The notes beneath the pieces are model-generated. The model had not been told where the DNA came from. It saw only the letters and a list, made by a program, of their open reading frames with translations, and did no database searches. The position numbers were made by a program, and so were the translations under genes. Below are positions 20,707-25,527 of a DNA stretch of 25,527 nucleotides, piece after piece. This DNA comes from Smittium culicis (taxonomy: Eukaryota; Kickxellomycota; Harpellomycetes; Harpellales; Legeriomycetaceae). The stretch is taken from assembly GCA_001970855.1 (NCBI GenBank), contig LSSN01004616.1, positions 1-25,527 on the forward strand, read 5' to 3'. Numbering within the stretch: the first letter of the stretch is position 1; each line of letters starts with the position of its first letter.

Positions 20707-21331
20707 GACGATTGATAAAATTTATAACGACAAAACTTCGTGAAATCGTTATTCAATCTTATCTAATCGATACAGATTTCTATAATACTTGAATTATCTT
20801 TAAAAAAATTACAAATTTATAAGAGAAAAAAATATGAATATACATAAAGTATTAATACAAGTTAAAAACATGCTTGGCAATTATCTTTTAGGTTCATATG
20901 TTGATGTTTATTAAAAATCAAACTCAAAAACAAATCCACAAATGGAATAATCTCTATATTATAAATTAGATATCCAAGAGTGTAAAATGTATATGTATCT
21001 ATGCAGGGATTTGGAATCGAATTTCTTAAAGTCTCGTTCAATTTTAGAAAACGCACAAGCAATTTCTAAAAAAACTATTTAAGAATTCTATATTTAGAAA
21101 ATAAAATATGATCTTTTTCTTTTCATACTTACTGTAAAACACAATTTTTTTATACTTATTATAATTTTGCATAGGTCAAAATTGGCACTGGGTTGGCAGG
21201 ACTTAATAATTCTCCTCTTCTCACATAATATTAATTAACTCTTACTTTTTGAGCTCGATTAATTTTTACATTATATCTCAGAGAAAAAATATATCAAGTT
21301 ATTCCAAATGCAAAATGTACTCTGTAATACT
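20707..21331. other. Spacer and 3' flank of the DIRS-like element
   Basis: No supportable gene. The 66-codon minus frame at 20862-21062 shows no domain. The terminal repeat of the retroelement should lie somewhere here if it is preserved, but I could not define it by eye. Confidence 0.45.
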
Positions 21332-22300
21332 TTATGAATTGTCAATTAAGAGTAGATAATAAATGTTAAACATCACATATCCAGACAAGAATGCTTGATA
21401 AATTATTGTATCTGTCTTAATTTCCGCGTTAGCAGTTAAAGTTGCACCGATTGCTCTTCCAATATATATTCTTTTCCATCTTATACAATAATTCTTGTTA
21501 TTGATTTAATATTTCTTGAAATTAATTCTACATAAAGTGTGATGTATTGGCTTTTCGCGTATCTAAGTGGATGGTTGACAATAATCAGACTATCGTTTCC
21601 ATAAGGATTCAGACATTTATGAATAGCAAACCTTTCCTTATAAAATTTATGAGCACATACTGAACATATTATATAATCAGAATGTGCCTTAACCTTACAA
21701 GGTTTTTCAATAGGTTTACTTTTTCTTTTTTATTTAGGGACAAATATGAAAAATTTAAAAAAATTATCGGTATATATGCTTCTCGCGTCATCAATTCTGT
21801 GAATGCCACTAGCTCTCATAAACATTCATATAGCAAAAATCATAACTCTTTTGATTTTAGAATCTTTAAGCCTAAGAGTTCTGTTTGGCCTACCATATCA
21901 TATTGTTTAATTATGGAATTAAAATAAATATAAAATCCAAAAAATGATTTTATGGACATTTCTTTAGTGTCCTTGATGATTATAACAATAATTCCACAGT
22001 TGATATTCTTTTTATTGTAAATAAAAAGATCTAATATTGCCGATTTATAATTATTGTGAGCATAAATATTCTAACTCTTTTTTGTACACATTTTTGGTAA
22101 ATAGTATCAAACCAATGGTTGTATAAGCGTTTACTATCTCATTTTCAGAATCCCAATTTAAAAATATTTGTTTAATTGCGTTATTTCTGGTTATTATTCT
22201 AACTGATCATTGCTTAGGGACCATGATTGAAATTTCAGCTTCATAGAAAATTTGGTCTTTGAGGGAACTATACTGTGTCTCAATGCCGCTAGAGCTCAAA
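21332..22300 (-). pseudogene. Tyrosine recombinase segment of the DIRS-like element
   Basis: The core-binding part is ALAALRHSIVPSKTKFSMKL continuing KFQSWSLSND (22297 downward). The catalytic part includes MRASGIHRIDDARS (from 21819; the first catalytic Arg lies in it), KRKSKPIEKPCKVKAHSD, CAHKFYKERFAIHKC, VELISRNIKSIT, GRAIGATLTANAEIKTD (the second catalytic Arg box) and FNIYYLL near the end, which holds the candidate nucleophilic tyrosine. A stop and frameshift fall between the last two blocks. The final TAA is at 21332-21334. In DIRS elements this enzyme inserts the circular cDNA. Confidence 0.85.
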
Positions 22301-22799
22301 TCTTTTTCACTGATAGCGGCAATTTTCCTCCTTTTATGTCTGGAGTTATTTCAGATATATGTAGCAATATTGAACGCTGTGTCATCAACTTCAGCACTTC
22401 CAGAATCAATATTGCTGATCTCCAAAATGAAATTATCAGGATCATTGTAAATTTCTCCATATTGACTAATTGTATAATCTGCGACATCATTTTCTATTTC
22501 GGGCAGCAGTAAGGGCTGCTCTAATGTGAACAACTGTGAGAAAGGAGCTGAGACCAACAGAGTTGCCTTACTTATAAAAACTATTTTATTTGAGGTCCAT
22601 GGTCTCTAATTTGTTATTAACAGATAGACGTTGTGAGTATCCAATTTGGAAAAGAGTTTTTAAAATGTCTTCTTCACGATAATCCTATCTATCCGGGCTT
22701 ACAGTCTACTCGGAGCATTTCCAGGGTTCATGTGAGTAAGAAAATACGTCATTTGAGGTCAGGTATTGGACATAGGGAAGCTCAACCACATTTTACCTC

Positions 22800-23400
22800 A
22801 AAGCTTCAATAATTTGGGAGAAGAAGTTCCTGATAATTCTTGATTAAAGAAAATGAAAATTTGCTATCTGAATAAACCAACATATACTTAGCCACAAATT
22901 ATGGAATATATATAGCTCTTGATATAACTAAAAGATCATTCTCGTTTAATAGAGTGATTCTTCTGATTGAGGCCACAAATCCGAATGGGATCTTTATCCT
23001 ACAACTATCCCCCTAGCTGAGTCGCTGCCATCTGTATTTAATTCCATCTAGCGAGTTCATGTAACGAAGAATATATCGTTTCAATTCAGTGATTGGTCCC
23101 TCAACCAAGAAATATTTTGTGATTTTTCGTGTTAATTATTAATTCTGGCTTCATTCGGTGTTATTTGATAGTTGAATGTTCTTGAGCTCTAAGAGCTGTC
23201 TCAACATTAATCACCTTTCTAGGAGGGCCACACTCATTACCTGTGCTTTCTCAATTAAAGAGTCTAGAACCTTGAGTTTTACTACGATATACATTATTAG
23301 AATTGATGCTTCTATCCTCAAGTCCTTTATCTTATCTGAAGAAACCTCAAGAGAAAATTTCGGAGTGTAGATATTCATCGTCAAATGATTTATGGACTTT
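22800..23400 (-). pseudogene. RT connection and RNase H segment of the DIRS-like element
   Basis: Downstream of YLDE, the pieces FSLEVSSDKIKDLRIEAS and LIEKAQVMSVALLER and LMLRQLLELKN match the thumb/connection region. Then comes DGSDSARGIVV (about 23003-23035), the first RNase H acidic block, and LVYSDSKFSFSLIKNY (about 22850-22880), the later Y-S-D-N-x-x-A-type block. Stops and small indels separate them. In the family this part removes RNA from the RNA-DNA hybrid. Confidence 0.75.
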
Positions 23401-23479
23401 TTTGAGATAAAAGATGTCTATGCTTCCTTGATAGGGAAGCTTAGATTCAGAATCTTGGTTTGAACCATTTCTGTGTATA

Positions 23480-24145
23480 TCAAACACATTTTTTATCTTT
23501 CTCAACAATCATAATTTCGTCTAGATAAGCTGTAAATTTGATTCCAATTTATCAGGCTCATTTCATCATTATACAGAGAATATTTGCGAATACTAAGGGG
23601 TTGATGGAGAGCTCATATGAAGAACTCTGAGTCGGAAAGAACTCCCATTAAATTGGAATATAGGATATTAATGCATTTCTGGAATCAGAATATGCAGGAA
23701 GGTGTCTTGAAAATCTGCGGATGTCATGAAGTCCTTCCTCGATTCAATTTACATATTTACATATTTACATCAATTATTTTATCTTGAAGCGCTGAGTTTG
23801 AACATATTTTTTCAAATTCCAGAGGTCTAATACTGAGATAAAATCGCTTGTCTTCTTTTCTGTTATGAACAGCTGTATGTATTTCCCAGGAATCGCAATT
23901 TTCGCTTCTTTTATCTCCCGAATGCATCAAAATATAGCCATCTCTTCAGATATCATCCACGAGACTTTCTTTGGCATCGTTCGATTTTTTTAGAGGTTGT
24001 GGGAAGTCAAAATCGAGCTTTAGCATGAAAGTATCACGTGGACAAGTGAGGGGGTTGCCGGTGAGTTTTCGCGGTTTATTTTATATGAATGTCTATCAAT
24101 CTTTTTTAGTAGGCTATGAAAACTGAGAGACGGCCTTCAACGGGA
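23480..24145 (-). pseudogene. Reverse transcriptase segment of the DIRS-like element
   Basis: Readable blocks: GRLSVFI (about 24135), KRFYLSIRPLEFEKI, DFMTSADFQDTFLHILIP (from 23733), FQFNGSSFRLRVLH, a frameshift, YELSINPLVFANIL, GIKFTAYLDEIMIVEKDKK. They follow the DIRS reverse transcriptase pattern of a D-x-K-D-A-F-x-H-x-P-I type block, an LPFGLS-x-A-P type block and the catalytic Y-x-D-D. Here the catalytic motif reads YLDE (23516-23527), so the second catalytic aspartate has become glutamate. Several in-frame stops occur before it. Confidence 0.85.
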
Positions 24146-24289
24146 ATAGTACCGTTTTTTTCAACTGAATCGCATTTTATTTTCATTTTTGAGGAAATTT
24201 TTGACTCATAATGTTTTAGTTCTAGTTTTGGGCGGTCCCCTGAGCATATTTTAAGTTTAGAGCCGTTATAGGAAATATTCTAATTTCAG

Positions 24290-24966
24290 AATGTTGGCTC
24301 TGACGAAAAATATACTCCTTATTTTGGGAATTTTATTGAATTAGTGATTAGCTTCTACTAATAGTTCAAACTAATTAGTACTGAAAAGCTAATAATCTGA
24401 CTCTTCGATGAGTTTCGGAACTCTTCCCTGTAGATTCATGGTATTATAACACATTTCAATTCTCTCTTGTGGTATTTTCGTTTCTAAATCGGCGAGAAAC
24501 ATTCTGAAATCGAACTAAAACTTGATTTTAAGGCTAATTTCATATCCCCTCGAAAGATCGTTCATTAGTCTTCAATAAATGCAATATTCTATAGTATTAG
24601 AGATATTTGACAGCGTTTATTGAATACTGTTTAATGTAAAGTCAATATTGTTCCCCTAAGTTTACTCTGTGTCGTTCAAAACATGTGGTGAGTACTGAAA
24701 TGCGCTACTTTTAGGGCAACTGTATATTTTATCCTTTGTATATTAATCTTTAGTCGGTTGTGGAAGAAATTATCTTCAGGACAAGAGTTTATCTCCAATA
24801 ACTCTGAGAAAAAGATGAGATCAGATACCGGTTCTCTATGGAAAAAAGGGGAAATTAAGATTTATTATCACTTTTACCTCCATTTCAGTTGCTTTACTGC
24901 TTTTTGAGTCTCAGAATTTTCTGTTCCGATAATTCTTACTTGCTCAGAGAGGTTTCTAGCTAAGTT
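24290..24966 (-). pseudogene. Gag-like segment of the DIRS-like element
   Basis: Readable pieces in order: NLARNLSEQVRIIGTENSET (from 24966); EPVSDLIFFSELLE and CPEDNFFHNRL; KSSAFQYSPHVLNDTE (about 24670-24715); then FLADLETKIPQERIE, MNLQGRVPKLIEES. These blocks match the structural ORF that precedes the reverse transcriptase in zygomycete DIRS elements, where a K-S-S-x-x-Y-x-P-P-x-L-N-D-T block and a L-x-D-L-x-T-x-I block are typical. The frame changes between blocks, and TAG and TAA stops interrupt the last one. Function in the family: the nucleoprotein particle. Confidence 0.7.
24836..24877 (-). other. Possible 42-nt intron-like insertion in the gag-like segment
   Basis: Between KQLKW and REPVSD the minus strand carries GTAAAAGTGA...TTTTTTCCATAG. 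Excising it joins the two parts in frame (AG|A gives Arg). Borders look like a short GT-AG intron, but 42 nt is shorter than the 75-128 nt introns of the host genes here. A chance insertion is equally possible. Confidence 0.35.
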
Positions 24967-25375
24967 AATTAGGTTTTATTGGTTCAATTTTACTATATTT
25001 GGTAGCTTATTTATTAAAAATAATTGTATCTTATAAGAGCTGTTAGTGTACTTATTCAAAAGGGAATATAATTAGTATAAAAAATGTGTATTTGGAAGTA
25101 TATATGAAGTGATGAGGAAGATGTTAATCTCCCTTATCATTCAGACTTTTATTCATCAGAATAAAGTCTTTGGAAGTTAGTTAATCAGTTTTATTCGCCT
25201 ATAAAAATTACCAGTAATTCTAATTTAAGTTTATAAAACTACAAATAATTTAAATAAAACTTGAAAATTATTTAATTACAAAGGTTAAAGATAGATCAGC
25301 TTTTTACAAATCGTTGACTACAATGGTCTACGCCTATCAATTTTTAGTATATTAATAACATCTGATCAAAAAGAA
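24967..25375. other. AT-rich flank beyond the DIRS-like element
   Basis: Should contain the upstream terminus of the minus-strand element if it is intact. No terminal repeat or gene was recognised. Confidence 0.45.

Positions 25376-25527
<152 letters not shown>

Larger units (their letters stand above)
21332..24966 (-). pseudogene. Decayed DIRS-like retrotransposon (gag, RT, RNase H, tyrosine recombinase)
   Basis: On the minus strand the conserved blocks of a DIRS-type element appear in the standard order, each readable for 20-80 residues before a stop or frameshift. DIRS elements copy through reverse transcription and integrate with a tyrosine recombinase rather than an integrase, so they leave no target duplication. 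The block content resembles elements common in Mucoromycota and related fungi. G+C is higher than in the flanks, as expected of an insertion that is still drifting towards the background. The element is inactive: every domain is interrupted. Its split or inverted terminal repeats were not identified. Individual segments are listed separately. Confidence 0.88.

Noticed and set aside
22252..22557. Several overlapping open frames on both strands
   Set aside because: Explained by the decayed DIRS-like element on the minus strand; the pieces fall between its RNase H and recombinase blocks and do not form a separate gene.

Overview
This window is AT-rich eukaryotic DNA, by eye roughly three-quarters A+T. 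Short GT-AG introns, a grainyhead/CP2 transcription factor that resembles fungal members, an IQGAP-type RasGAP collinear with fission-yeast Gap1, and a DIRS-like retroelement of the kind common in zygomycete-grade fungi together suggest an AT-rich, repeat-rich fungus, probably early-diverging. I cannot narrow the lineage further. Nothing here looks bacterial or organellar.

Layout. (1) Positions 1-1438, plus strand: the 3' part of a grainyhead/CP2 gene, entering from outside the window, with two introns and a complete C-terminus. (2) 1439-7168: a gene-free AT-rich stretch holding one TTAA-flanked MITE (about 2169-2354) and a G-rich island (about 4360-4930). (3) 7169-10120, minus strand: a two-exon RasGAP gene of about 954 codons. 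(4) About 10640-11160: a GC-richer island upstream of the RasGAP gene, function unknown. (5) 11161-21331: a gene desert with many short elements flanked by TTAA, two near 11.6-12.1 kb and ten packed into 15.2-20.7 kb. (6) 21332-24966, minus strand: a decayed DIRS-like retrotransposon with recognisable gag-like, reverse transcriptase, RNase H and tyrosine recombinase segments in that order, broken by stops and frameshifts. (7) 25376 to the end: a long (AAT)n microsatellite running off the window.

The two intact genes are regulators: a DNA-binding factor of the p53/grainyhead fold, and a GTPase-activating protein that should switch off Ras. They are about 5.7 kb apart and nothing shows that they are co-regulated. 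The rest is mainly mobile-element sediment. Thirteen TTAA elements were found by eye, in two related groups that share their ends but not their cores. Their TTAA flanks and CCC termini point to non-autonomous piggyBac-superfamily elements; no transposase is present here. Two cases of one copy sitting exactly in a TTAA of another directly show the target-site duplication.

I found no convincing tRNA, rRNA, CRISPR or bacterial-type feature. The most interesting material is the TTAA element family with its nested insertions, the fully ordered DIRS fossil, and two compositional islands that I cannot explain.
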